Below, piece after piece: positions 8,328-16,145 of a DNA stretch of 64,000 nucleotides. Both the position numbers and the translations under genes were made by a program. The stretch comes from an uncultured Lachnospiraceae bacterium. Lineage in GTDB: Bacteria > Bacillota > Clostridia > Lachnospirales > Lachnospiraceae. The notes beneath the pieces were generated by a model. That model did no database searches, was not told the origin of the DNA, and was given only the letters and a program-made list of their open reading frames with translations. Where the stretch lies: assembly GCA_910578645.1 (NCBI GenBank), contig CAJTQI010000001.1, forward strand, positions 186,001 through 250,000, given 5' to 3'. Position 1 is the first letter of the stretch. Each line of letters starts with the position of its first letter.

Positions 8328-10019
8328 TTACCCAATCTCCACAACTCCCGTTGCAATTTTCTCCCGAAACCGCACATCATGTTCTACTATCAACATGGTT
8401 GGTTTATAATCCAGAATTAATTTTTCAATCTGCATCCTGGAAAAAACATCTATATAATTTAGAGGTTCATCCCATATATACACATGGGCGGGCTTTAACA
8501 GACTTGCCGCTATCAGTACTTTTTTCTTCTGTCCTTCGGAATAATCTTCCATCCTTTTGGTAAACTGTACCCTCTCCAAATCAAGCTGTCTGAGAATTGC
8601 AAAAAACAAACTTTCATCCAAGCCATTTACTTTGCCGTACTCTTTCAGACTGCCCCGCAAGTGGGAAGTATCCTGGTTAATATAGGAAATAACCAACCCT
8701 GACGCAACAGAAAGTTCTCCCGACTCTTTCATTGTATCCGGCATAGAAGCTCTCCGGTTCCTGTCATTTTGTTCTTTGTCCCCATCCCCTGCAGGCATAG
8801 TCTGCTGCTGCGCACTTCTATCATTCTGCGCCAAAACAGCCTTAATCAAGCTGGATTTACCACAGCCGTTCTCTCCATGCAAGAAGAGACGTTCCCCCCT
8901 GCGAAGTTCAAAATTTAAATGCGAGAATACTTCACGAAAGTTGCCTGCTTCTGCTGTCTGTGTACCTTCTAACCGGTACGCTATTGCATAATCCCTTGCC
9001 GAGATAATCACCTCTTTATGATGCTGCATAGGCATAATCTTTAACGGCACCGGACGTTCAATATCCTGCAGCAATCCTTCCTTCTGCTCAATCTCATCCG
9101 TGATTCTTTTCTCCATCTGCATCCTTCTGCTCTGCATCTTCTTAGTCTTCGAGCCGATATAGGCGCGTGTGCCCATACTTCTGTCATGCTCCTTGACAGG
9201 GTCATATCCAATCTTGGTTGCTTCACTCTTATCCGCCCACTCACGGGTCTTCTCCGCCGCCTTATTCAGCCTGCGGATTTCTTTCCTGTGTTTCTCGTTC
9301 TCCGCCTCATGAAACATATCCATACGGCTCTTGTTTTCCCACCATGTGGAAAAATTCCCAGCCTGTACCTCAATGCTGCAACGGTTTAACACTAACACAT
9401 GGTCAATGCAGGCATCGAGTAAGTCGCGGTCGTGGGACACAAGAATAAAACCTTTTTTCTGTTGTAAATATTCTTTCACAATATCCCTGGATTCCTGGTC
9501 TAAGTGGTTTGTCGGCTCATCAATCAACAGGAAGTCATTGTCTCCGCTGAAAAGAACAGCCAGCATCACCTTCGTGCGCTCTCCATGACTCAACGTCCGG
9601 AAGGGTCTGTAAAGCACATCCGCTTCAAGATTCAGCTTCTCCAATTCACAGATAACACGCCAAAGTTCACATCCATGCTTCAACTCGTCTATAAATTCTG
9701 CAACGCATTGTCCGGTTTGCGTTTCCGTAATCCGGTAAGGAAAATAGTCGAACACTGTGGATGAACTGATATGACCTTGGTACTCATATGTCTGCCTCGT
9801 CTTCCCATTCCCAAAATCCTGTTCCGCGAGCCTTGTTCCCTCTGCTCCTTTAGACTGTTTCCCCATCAAAAGGTTTAGGAAAGTCGTCTTTCCCTTCCCG
9901 TTTCTTCCGATAAATCCCAACTTCCAGTCTGTGTCAATGACAAACGATACGTTTTCAAATATATTGTCAAAACTGCCTTCATAGCAGAAAGTCAGGTTCG
10001 ATACGTTTATTTGTGACAT
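8328..10019 (-). CDS. ABC-F family ribosomal protection protein (Lsa/CplR-like)
   Basis: A 563-residue protein with two ABC ATPase domains and no membrane segments, the ABC-F layout. Domain 1 has GRNGKGKTT, LSHGERTK and LLIDEPTNHLD; domain 2 has GENGCGKSS, YSEGQKKK and IWDEPLNYID. The interdomain region (roughly residues 210-320) is rich in Arg, Lys and Glu (RRMQMEKRITDEIEQ), as expected for the arm that enters the ribosomal exit site. ABC-F proteins of this branch displace lincosamide, pleuromutilin or streptogramin-A drugs from the 50S subunit; some relatives are housekeeping factors. An ATG three codons earlier is too near the GGAGG, so MSQINVSNL was chosen. Its long leader supports drug-inducible control. 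Confidence 0.85.
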   Translation of the reverse strand: MSQINVSNLTFCYEGSFDNIFENVSFVIDTDWKLGFIGRNGKGKTTFLNLLMGKQSKGAEGTRLAEQDFGNGKTRQTYEYQGHISSSTVFDYFPYRITETQTGQCVAEFIDELKHGCELWRVICELEKLNLEADVLYRPFRTLSHGERTKVMLAVLFSGDNDFLLIDEPTNHLDQESRDIVKEYLQQKKGFILVSHDRDLLDACIDHVLVLNRCSIEVQAGNFSTWWENKSRMDMFHEAENEKHRKEIRRLNKAAEKTREWADKSEATKIGYDPVKEHDRSMGTRAYIGSKTKKMQSRRMQMEKRITDEIEQKEGLLQDIERPVPLKIMPMQHHKEVIISARDYAIAYRLEGTQTAEAGNFREVFSHLNFELRRGERLFLHGENGCGKSSLIKAVLAQNDRSAQQQTMPAGDGDKEQNDRNRRASMPDTMKESGELSVASGLVISYINQDTSHLRGSLKEYGKVNGLDESLFFAILRQLDLERVQFTKRMEDYSEGQKKKVLIAASLLKPAHVYIWDEPLNYIDVFSRMQIEKLILDYKPTMLIVEHDVRFREKIATGVVEIG

Positions 10020-10437
10020 AATATCCATGCCTCCTTCCTAATTCAACAAAAAAAGAACCATCTGTCGCCAAATGATTCCGAATCGTTTCTTTATTCTCCA
10101 GGATACCGCCTGTTCCGCACAAACCGAGCCGTCATACGAAGCACCGGACAGTCTGCGGAAACATTGCACATACTGTCTGATTCCGCATACGGATAGAAAA
10201 TTTGCGAGACAGCGATGGCTAATACATTTTATTGAGCGGTTATGAGAATGGAAACATAATCCACCTTTGGCAACATGATGAAACAGCCGTACCATAATAG
10301 GTAACTCTGTTTTAAATAAACTATAGCTCATGTTTCAAAAGTTGATTACAGCTTCATCCCTAACCCTCCATAGATACTACAGCCAACGCTTGTGATATTC
10401 TTACATATATAAAATTACCCGTTCCTTATAACAACAC
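10020..10437 (-). promoter_or_regulatory. Long leader of the ABC-F gene (candidate ribosome-mediated attenuator)
   Basis: About 400 transcribed bases separate the promoter from the ABC-F start. The leader holds a three-codon ORF near its 5' end. Just before the ABC-F SD it carries a T-tract, TTCTTTTTTTG, immediately after GGCGACAGATGGTTC. That segment can pair with CCATCGCTGTCTCGC about 130 bases upstream, giving the ingredients for alternative terminator and antiterminator folds. I could not resolve one unambiguous terminator stem by eye. Confidence 0.5.
10346..10357 (-). CDS. Three-codon leader ORF (Met-Lys-Leu) upstream of the ABC-F gene
   Basis: ATG AAG CTG TAA with a TGGAGGG SD (10364-10370) exactly six bases before the ATG. 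No other ORF in this leader has an SD of this quality. Very short leader peptides upstream of antibiotic-inducible ABC-F genes are known to act as sensors: a drug-stalled ribosome changes leader folding. Confidence 0.5.
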   Translation of the reverse strand: MKL

Positions 10438-10467
10438 ATATTATAGATACATGATTCATATTTTGTC
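10438..10467 (-). promoter_or_regulatory. Sigma-A promoter of the ABC-F gene
   Basis: Minus-strand TTGACA (10462-10467), 18-base spacer, TATAAT (10438-10443). Both boxes are perfect consensus. Confidence 0.75.
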
Positions 10468-10579
10468 AATCACATAATTTATCCTTTCAATGTCAAATGC
10501 GGCGTGAAACAGCTCCTTTACAGTTTGCTTAATGATAATTTCCATAAATACTTCCCATATCGTTCCTTAAGTCATACCC

Positions 10580-10899
10580 TTATTCCTCTGTATCCGCTTC
10601 GGTATCCACGGGCACAATCTGTCCGTCCTTCACGGTCAGTTCACCTATACTGCTCAACATTTCCTGATAAGACAACTCTTCCTGGTCCTGAAGTCCGATA
10701 AAAAATATTCTCTCAATCGCGTCATTGTTGAAAAAAACATACGCCTGGGGTCGATGATGCCTTCCGGAAAATAACAGGCCGAATAATCATAAATTATATC
10801 CTCCCCCGCCTTCGTCTGAATACGGCCGCATATCATGACACGCTTCTCTCCACCTTTTAGTAAAACCACAGAACCAATCGGTAACAATTCTCTTTTCAT
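10580..10899 (-). pseudogene. DUF4176 protein, frameshifted in a T homopolymer
   Basis: The start MKRELLPIGSVVLLKGGEKR and YDYSACYFPEGIIDP match DUF4176, a small domain often found near type VII secretion effectors. After residue 52 the frame breaks: codons run through ATG TTTTTTT CAACAATGAC (T run at 10731-10737) into a non-family tail. Adding one T restores FFFNNDAIERIFFIGLQDQ and continues to a natural stop at 10580, with ELSYQEMLSSIGELTVKDGQ in between. The full product would be about 106 residues. The cause is either a one-base deletion, a sequencing error, or slippage at the homopolymer; the sequence alone cannot decide. SD CGGAGGACTAAG precedes the ATG. Confidence 0.7.
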
Positions 10900-10947
10900 C
10901 TTAGTCCTCCGTTTTGCTCAACCTGCAAACCCTCAACTGCATCTCTC

Positions 10948-11085
10948 CTAACAGGACTTCGATTGTACTGTGTTGGTCTTAACCACATCCTCAAGACCAG
11001 AATAGATATCCCGCAGTTCTCTTTCTATATCCTGAAATTCAAAAATATGACTTCTTGCATGATTCGGATAGACGGAAAAATGCAT
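10948..11085 (-). CDS. Small hypothetical protein, 45 aa, probably truncated
   Basis: An ORF with a strong SD (GGAGGGG, seven bases before ATG) encodes a helical, charged peptide containing FEFQDIERELRDIYSGLEDV and ending at a TAG. The helix with hydrophobic spacing resembles the first half of small type VII secretion-associated helical-hairpin proteins. This, plus the DUF4176 neighbour 48 bases downstream, suggests a remnant of a T7SS effector cassette. The second half may be lost by frameshift, since the adjacent frame stays open for a further 19 codons (VRRDAVEGLQVEQNGGLR). Family assignment is not certain. Confidence 0.45.
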   Translation of the reverse strand: MHFSVYPNHARSHIFEFQDIERELRDIYSGLEDVVKTNTVQSKSC

Positions 11086-11135
11086 AAAGACACCCCTCCG
11101 CTCTTTTGTGTTTAGAATAGAACCCGGATTTTCTC

Positions 11136-12158
11136 CTAATTCTCTTGCCAGTATCTCTCTATCAGCTTCTCAACCCACTCGGCACATTCCGGAAATTTAG
11201 CCTGGATTCTGCTAACTGCATCCGCTTTTGTAACACAGTCCTCCTGAAACATTTCAATAACTGTTTTTATATTTCTCTCTGTTACTTCTGCCGTTACTTG
11301 TTCTGTTACCTCTGCCGTTACTTGCTCTGTTACCTCTGCCGTTACTTGCTCTGTCACTTCTGCTGTTACTTGCTCTGTCACTTTTGCTGTTACTTGCTCT
11401 GTTACTTCCGCCGTTACCTGTGCCGTCACTTCCTCTGTCATCTCTTTTATCAAGTCTTCTCTTAAATCCTCTTTAATGCTGTCAATCCAGTCTCCAAAAG
11501 TCATATACCCCGCCTCCACTTCCGGCAGACTCTTTACCCGTTTCACATACGAATCTATCACCCTGGTTGCTTCGTCCACCGCGTTTCTGCTATCACTATT
11601 CTGAAAATATGTTAACACATTTTTTATTTCCTGGCTACCGCCTCTTGTTCCTTTCGTATAAAAATAAATAAACTTTAAACCGTCATCGTATTCTAGCTCC
11701 GGGACTTCCTCACAGCCATTACAGACTGTATACATCATATAATCCCTGCCAAATATATCGTAATCAGTAATCGTAATCACATACAGACTTGGAATGGCCG
11801 AGAAGTCCTTCAATCCTCTTTTCACATATCTGCCATCTATCTTTGCCTGATAGTATCTGTTATGCTTTGGAAGGTCAAGCCCATCTTTCATATGGGGTTC
11901 CAGGTCATACACTCCCGTGACCATCCCTTCGTTGTACTCCGTAATCTCCACATCCATTCTGATTCCCCGCAGTTCCGGCGTCCCTCCCGGAATAAACTGC
12001 TGCGCCTGCACATGGATTTTTCCCAGTTCTTTTCCTAACAGCACAGACAGTAGCTGCCTATAAAACGGTTCGCTAATCTCCCTGTTGGAAGCAACTGCAT
12101 TCGACAGGAAGTTATCAATTAAGTCGAGTTCCTGCAAAGTCTTCTTCGTATATCCCAC
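11136..12158 (-). CDS. Rpn/PD-(D/E)XK nuclease family putative transposase with VT-repeat tail
   Basis: A 340-residue protein of the PDDEXK_2/Rpn group, whose members promote RecA-independent recombination in E. coli and are common, multi-copy accessory genes in Clostridia. The N-terminus VGYTKKTLQELDLIDNFL matches the family's usual first helix. The nuclease core shows GIRMDVEITE, VYDLEP and RYYQAKID. I chose the GTG start at 12158 because GGAAGGAGG is four bases ahead and the upstream codons do not resemble the family. Before the C-terminal helix the protein carries an unusual run of V-T-A-E/V-T-E-Q units. It is followed at about 50 bases by the 45-aa ORF and DUF4176 remnant. Mobility of this copy is not shown. 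Confidence 0.8.
   Translation of the reverse strand: MGYTKKTLQELDLIDNFLSNAVASNREISEPFYRQLLSVLLGKELGKIHVQAQQFIPGGTPELRGIRMDVEITEYNEGMVTGVYDLEPHMKDGLDLPKHNRYYQAKIDGRYVKRGLKDFSAIPSLYVITITDYDIFGRDYMMYTVCNGCEEVPELEYDDGLKFIYFYTKGTRGGSQEIKNVLTYFQNSDSRNAVDEATRVIDSYVKRVKSLPEVEAGYMTFGDWIDSIKEDLREDLIKEMTEEVTAQVTAEVTEQVTAKVTEQVTAEVTEQVTAEVTEQVTAEVTEQVTAEVTERNIKTVIEMFQEDCVTKADAVSRIQAKFPECAEWVEKLIERYWQEN
11278..11445 (-). repeat. 24-base tandem repeat inside the Rpn-like gene
   Basis: About six to seven units encoding V-T-x-E/Q-V-T-E-Q in tandem, with synonymous variation between units (GTTACTTGCTCTGTTACCTC-like on the plus strand). Contained within the coding frame, so unit gain or loss keeps the frame. 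Confidence 0.8.
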
Positions 12159-12267
12159 ACGTCCTCCTTCCGGCAGAGTGTACAAAGCCCATATAAATAC
12201 TATTTCTTCCTGATATGCCAATACTGTCCCACTGAGGGTATCTCTGCCTTGCATATTTATTTCGGTT

Positions 12268-12296
12268 CTGTGAATTTCTGGCGAAATGCCAAAATA
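12268..12296. repeat. 29-base dispersed repeat, copy 1
   Basis: GTGAATTTC-T-GGCGAAATGCC-AAAATA region. It matches 21905-21933 at 27 of 29 positions. Both copies are intergenic and on the same strand. Confidence 0.6.
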
Positions 12297-12463
12297 GATT
12301 CTTAAGCTTCCGGCCGTCCTATCTAAACGCCCTCTGTTAAGAAATAAAAGATTCACATTGAATTGATAAATTAACTTTAGCAAATGATGCACAAATTTAC
12401 AAGCTTTTTCTTAATATAAAACTATATATAGACTCAATTTAAGCAAAGAATGCACGAATAAAA

Positions 12464-12498
12464 ATTAACTTAACCAAAAAATATTTGGTTAAGTTAAT
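12464..12498 (-). terminator. 15-bp perfect AT-rich inverted repeat, probable end of the EPS operon
   Basis: ATTAACTTAACCAAA (12464-12478), 5-base loop, then its exact inverse (12484-12498). On the minus strand it is followed by TTTTATTCG, so it can act as a weak intrinsic terminator about 235 bases after the last EPS gene. The AT-rich symmetric arms could equally be an operator for the Rpn-like gene. Confidence 0.45.
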
Positions 12499-12734
12499 CA
12501 AAATATGCCCGACACTATAAAATTATCCCCGTAAAGCGCTTTCGCCCGGCTCCAAACGCAACAATCCCTATGCCAATACAGCGAATATTAATTAATCAGT
12601 ACATTGGCTTATCTGATTTTCCGCCTGCTGCATTGTCCTCAACCGCCACCATCGCTCTCTCTCCTTCTGCCTTACGGGCTGAAAATTTATCCTGCATGGA
12701 ATGTATCGGTAATCAGTGTAGGTTATACCGCTCT

Positions 12735-13676
12735 TTACAATACCACTCTCTTAAAATAGTCTATGGTCTTAACAAGCCCTTCCTCCAACGGTACTACCGG
12801 TTCCCAACTCAGTTCCTGTTTTGCCAGGTCGATGACCGGTTTTCTCTGTATCGGGTCATCTTGGGGGAGTGGCATATATATAATCTTCGATTTAGAACCG
12901 GTCATGGCAACAATCATCTTTGCCAACTGCAACATCGTAAACTCGCCGGTATTTCCCAAATTTACAGGGCCTGTAAAACCATCACGGCTTTCCATCATAC
13001 GCACCATACCGTCCACCAAATCATCCACATAACAAAAGCTCCGTGTCTGTTCTCCGTTTCCATAGATGGTAATATCATCACCTTTTAAAGCTTGTACAAT
13101 AAAGTTGGACACTACCCTGCCATCATCCGAACGCATCCTTGGCCCGTATGTATTAAAAATGCGGACTACTTTGATATCCACACGGTGCTGTCTGTGATAA
13201 TCAAAAAACAACGTCTCCGCCATCCGTTTTCCTTCATCATAGCAAGAGCGCACTCCGTTTGGATTCACACACCCACGGTATGTTTCAGGCTGTGGATGTA
13301 TTTCCGGGTCACCGTATACCTCACTTGTACTTGCCTGCAATATGCGAGCACGGCAACGCTTTGCAAGCCCTAAAGTATGTAACGCACCCAGTACATTCGT
13401 TTTTCCGGTTTTAATCGGGTCATACTGGTAATGAATCGGACTTGCCGGACATGCAAGATTATAAATCTGGTCACACTCTACATGGATATCTTCCAGAATG
13501 TCATGCCGGATAAATTCAAAATATGGGTTGTCCATCAGGTGACGGATATTGTCTTTTTGTCCTGTGAAAAGGTTGTCCATGCAGACAACATCGTTCCCCT
13601 GCTCTAACAATCTTTCACATAGATGGGAGCCGATAAAACCGGCGCCGCCTGTGATTAGGATTCGTTTTCTGTTCAT
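12735..13676 (-). CDS. UDP-glucuronate decarboxylase (UDP-xylose synthase) family
   Basis: A 313-residue extended short-chain dehydrogenase/reductase. The NAD-binding motif is ITGGAGFIGSHL. The active-site Tyr-x-x-x-Lys is present in degenerate context as SCYDEGKRMAE, which is the UXS form. Other UXS hallmarks are YNLACPASPIHYQ, STSEVYGDP and RIFNTYGPRM. The enzyme converts UDP-glucuronate to UDP-xylose through a 4-keto intermediate in the cytoplasm. It is the last gene of the EPS operon, 30 bases after the flippase, so the polymer probably contains xylose or a derivative. No UDP-glucose dehydrogenase is in the window, so UDP-glucuronate must come from elsewhere. Confidence 0.9.
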   Translation of the reverse strand: MNRKRILITGGAGFIGSHLCERLLEQGNDVVCMDNLFTGQKDNIRHLMDNPYFEFIRHDILEDIHVECDQIYNLACPASPIHYQYDPIKTGKTNVLGALHTLGLAKRCRARILQASTSEVYGDPEIHPQPETYRGCVNPNGVRSCYDEGKRMAETLFFDYHRQHRVDIKVVRIFNTYGPRMRSDDGRVVSNFIVQALKGDDITIYGNGEQTRSFCYVDDLVDGMVRMMESRDGFTGPVNLGNTGEFTMLQLAKMIVAMTGSKSKIIYMPLPQDDPIQRKPVIDLAKQELSWEPVVPLEEGLVKTIDYFKRVVL

Positions 13677-13706
13677 GAATGGTGTACTCCTCTATATGGT
13701 TGATAG

Positions 13707-15128
13707 TTATTTCTTTTTCAATAAAATTTTATATGCATCTTTAAAATTTTGAAATTCACCCATTATTAACATAAGCATACTGTAAGCTGCCCCCACTATT
13801 AGTACTTTCACAACTAATCCAATCACCATATTTTCAACCTGTATGGGACATACTCGAACTATAAACAATAAAAAAAGATAAATCACATAAGGTTTTGCTG
13901 TCATTCTTAAAAAGGACATATAGCTTTTGCCAAATGCTTTGTGAACCAAAAAATAAAAAGCAACCCAAAAACACGCCACATAGCCGATTGCAGTAAAAAA
14001 TGCTAAACTTTCAATTGTCCCTCCTATCATTCCTGCTATGGTAAAACATATAACTAATATAGCATTCACTAATCCCACTTTAAATAATATATCTGTTCTT
14101 CCAAGGCTCTGGTAAAAAGAACCAGTTATTGAATTACACATTTTTGTAACAATAGAAAGACTTAACATCTGAAATGATGTTACAGCCGCATCCCAATTAT
14201 TACCATATAAAATATAAATCAGTTCCTTCGGTGCAAAAAAACAAACGCTTGATACAAAAATAGAAAAATATAATAATACACGAAACATTTTTAGCAAATA
14301 TCCATATATTACATCTTTGTCATCTTGGTAGTCTGACAATACAGGATGCAACGCCGGAGTAATTGCACCAGAAAACATTGATATAGGATAAGTCATTAAC
14401 TGATAAGATTTATAGTACAGACCAGCTTCTCTTTCCCCGAAATATTTTCCTGCCAAAAGTGTATCCGTATTGGAAACAAAATAATTTACAACATTAAACA
14501 ACAGTTGATAAGATGAAAATGAGCTGATATTTTTAACCGGTTCCCATTTAAATATAAAAGAAATTTTTAATGGTACACGAAGTCTGTTCCAAAAATATGA
14601 CAGCATAGCCTGAAGCACAGAAAAAATTACCACTGCATAATATTTAAACCCTAAATATGCCAAAAAAATTGTAACTGTACCACTCAAAAAAATTATGCAT
14701 ACAGTTCTAATGCCGATTTCGGTAAATCGGTGTTCTTTCAACAAAATTGATGAAGGTACTATGTTCAATGTATTAAAAAATATTGAAACCGCAAGTATCC
14801 ATGCTAATGATACATACACATTATTTCCATAGACAAATGACAATATATAGCCTACAGCAACAAAAACTCCCATTAATATAATTCCCGCATAGAAAGTAAA
14901 ACTGTAGATATGATTGTATGCATCCTGCCCTAGCTTCTTAAACTGAATAATAGATGCACCTATTCCCATGTCGGAAAACACAGAAAAAAAGCTTGAAAAA
15001 ACAGTTATAATCGCTACAATTCCAAATTCCTGCGGAGAAACAAGCCTGGCTAGCACAAAATTAATAAGCAATTGTACTAAAGCAACTAAATACTTCGAAA
15101 TAAAATTAATTATAATAGCTTTACGCAT
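13707..15128 (-). CDS. Oligosaccharide flippase (Wzx/MOP superfamily)
   Basis: A 473-residue polytopic membrane protein with about 12-14 hydrophobic helices. The N-terminus (RKAIIINFISKYLVALVQLL, then FVLARLVSPQEFGIVAII) is the classic polysaccharide-flippase opening with LVSPQEFG. It should flip undecaprenyl-linked repeat units across the cytoplasmic membrane for the EpsG-like polymerase. It lies four bases after the phosphoribosyltransferase-HAD gene, so is tightly coupled. Codon and base composition here is more AT-rich than in the enzymes at the ends of the operon, as is usual for the variable core of EPS loci. Confidence 0.9.
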   Translation of the reverse strand: MRKAIIINFISKYLVALVQLLINFVLARLVSPQEFGIVAIITVFSSFFSVFSDMGIGASIIQFKKLGQDAYNHIYSFTFYAGIILMGVFVAVGYILSFVYGNNVYVSLAWILAVSIFFNTLNIVPSSILLKEHRFTEIGIRTVCIIFLSGTVTIFLAYLGFKYYAVVIFSVLQAMLSYFWNRLRVPLKISFIFKWEPVKNISSFSSYQLLFNVVNYFVSNTDTLLAGKYFGEREAGLYYKSYQLMTYPISMFSGAITPALHPVLSDYQDDKDVIYGYLLKMFRVLLYFSIFVSSVCFFAPKELIYILYGNNWDAAVTSFQMLSLSIVTKMCNSITGSFYQSLGRTDILFKVGLVNAILVICFTIAGMIGGTIESLAFFTAIGYVACFWVAFYFLVHKAFGKSYMSFLRMTAKPYVIYLFLLFIVRVCPIQVENMVIGLVVKVLIVGAAYSMLMLIMGEFQNFKDAYKILLKKK

Positions 15129-15132
15129 TACG

Positions 15133-16131
15133 TCATTTTCTCTTTCTTTTCCCTTGTGCCAACAAAATACGTTTTATTTTTCTCAGCTTTGTCCTTAACT
15201 TTTGTGGAAGAATACTCCTGAATTTGTTTATATAATCCTCCTTAATTCCCCAATATATCTTCTGTCTGAATCCGGAATCGTGAATATACATTTCATCAAC
15301 ACAAAAAACTTCCTTCCCCGTCAGCTTCCTTATCTCCTCTGCCTGCATAGGTTCACTTTCAACAAACCATCTTGCATTGTGCAGCTTCCCGAATATTTCA
15401 GCCTTAAATTTTGCGTGATTCCCTAATTTCCGTCTCTCCTCAGCCGAGTTTAAATTCATCATATATAATTTGCCATATTTAATATTATTTTTCCTCAACC
15501 AATATTCTGTGTCCTCTCTATATTTTTCCAACCTCGATGTAACCAACCAACCTATTTCCGTTGTTGGAATATATTTTGGTTTAGCGTTCCTGATAAACTC
15601 TCTATATTTCTCCCCATCGTCGTTTTCAGACGGTGAAGGGTCAATACATAACACCCCATCTATATCAACACACGCCTCTTCCATAAATCTCTTATAATGT
15701 ATGAAGTTCCACTCAAAACATCTTGGCTGCGGAACCACCCTAAAATACACATCCACAAGAGATTTTGTTGAATGGCTTATATATGCCGCAAGAATAAGGT
15801 ATTCTATTTTCTGGTTGCATGCCTCCATTTTTTTGCACGCTTCCCTAACTGAATTACCACTGTTACAACTATCTTCCACAACCAACAATTTTCTAATCTC
15901 TTCGTATTTTGTCACACATTTATCTGTGTTCTTCGTCCTTCCTACTGACTGGAATTTCCCAGCTATAAACGAATCCAAATCCGCCAACGGCTTGTTTAAA
16001 TATAAAGCAATCAACGTCGCAACAAGCATGCCGCTTCTTGGAATCCCAACAATAAGGTCAATATCCCGCGGAATATGATGTAAATTCCTGACGATGTCCT
16101 TGTTTAATTCTGCAACTGTTACAAAATTCAT
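15133..16131 (-). CDS. Phosphoribosyltransferase-HAD-like two-domain protein
   Basis: A 332-residue protein. Residues 1-140 look like a type I phosphoribosyltransferase: IVGIPRSGMLVATLIA in front and the PRPP-loop segment LLVVEDSCNSGNSV (family form VVEDxxxTGxT). From about residue 150 a second, HAD-like region begins with ACVDIDGVLCIDPSP, carrying the DxDG nucleophile motif, and GWLVTSRLEKYREDTEYWL, like the HAD second motif. A basic tail ends the protein. Such fusions occur in capsule and EPS loci, but the reaction is not established; PRPP or a phosphosugar as substrate is inference. It sits between the GT8-like transferase (14 bases) and the flippase. Confidence 0.75.
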   Translation of the reverse strand: MNFVTVAELNKDIVRNLHHIPRDIDLIVGIPRSGMLVATLIALYLNKPLADLDSFIAGKFQSVGRTKNTDKCVTKYEEIRKLLVVEDSCNSGNSVREACKKMEACNQKIEYLILAAYISHSTKSLVDVYFRVVPQPRCFEWNFIHYKRFMEEACVDIDGVLCIDPSPSENDDGEKYREFIRNAKPKYIPTTEIGWLVTSRLEKYREDTEYWLRKNNIKYGKLYMMNLNSAEERRKLGNHAKFKAEIFGKLHNARWFVESEPMQAEEIRKLTGKEVFCVDEMYIHDSGFRQKIYWGIKEDYINKFRSILPQKLRTKLRKIKRILLAQGKRKRK

Positions 16132-16145
16132 AAAAAACCTCTTGA

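Larger units (their letters stand above)
12159..12734. other. Intergenic stretch between the Rpn-like gene and the EPS operon end
   Basis: No gene is supported. It holds a 29-base segment shared with 21905-21933 and a long AT-rich palindrome at 12464-12498, listed separately. The rest is AT-rich without clear promoter boxes that I would defend. Confidence 0.5.

Noticed and set aside
10038..10331. 97-codon frame in the ABC-F leader
   Set aside because: No SD; it spans the proposed attenuator and T-tract, while the three-codon ORF just upstream has an ideal SD.
11278..11445. Regular repeats resembling a CRISPR array
   Set aside because: Units are contiguous without spacers and encode an in-frame VT-repeat peptide.
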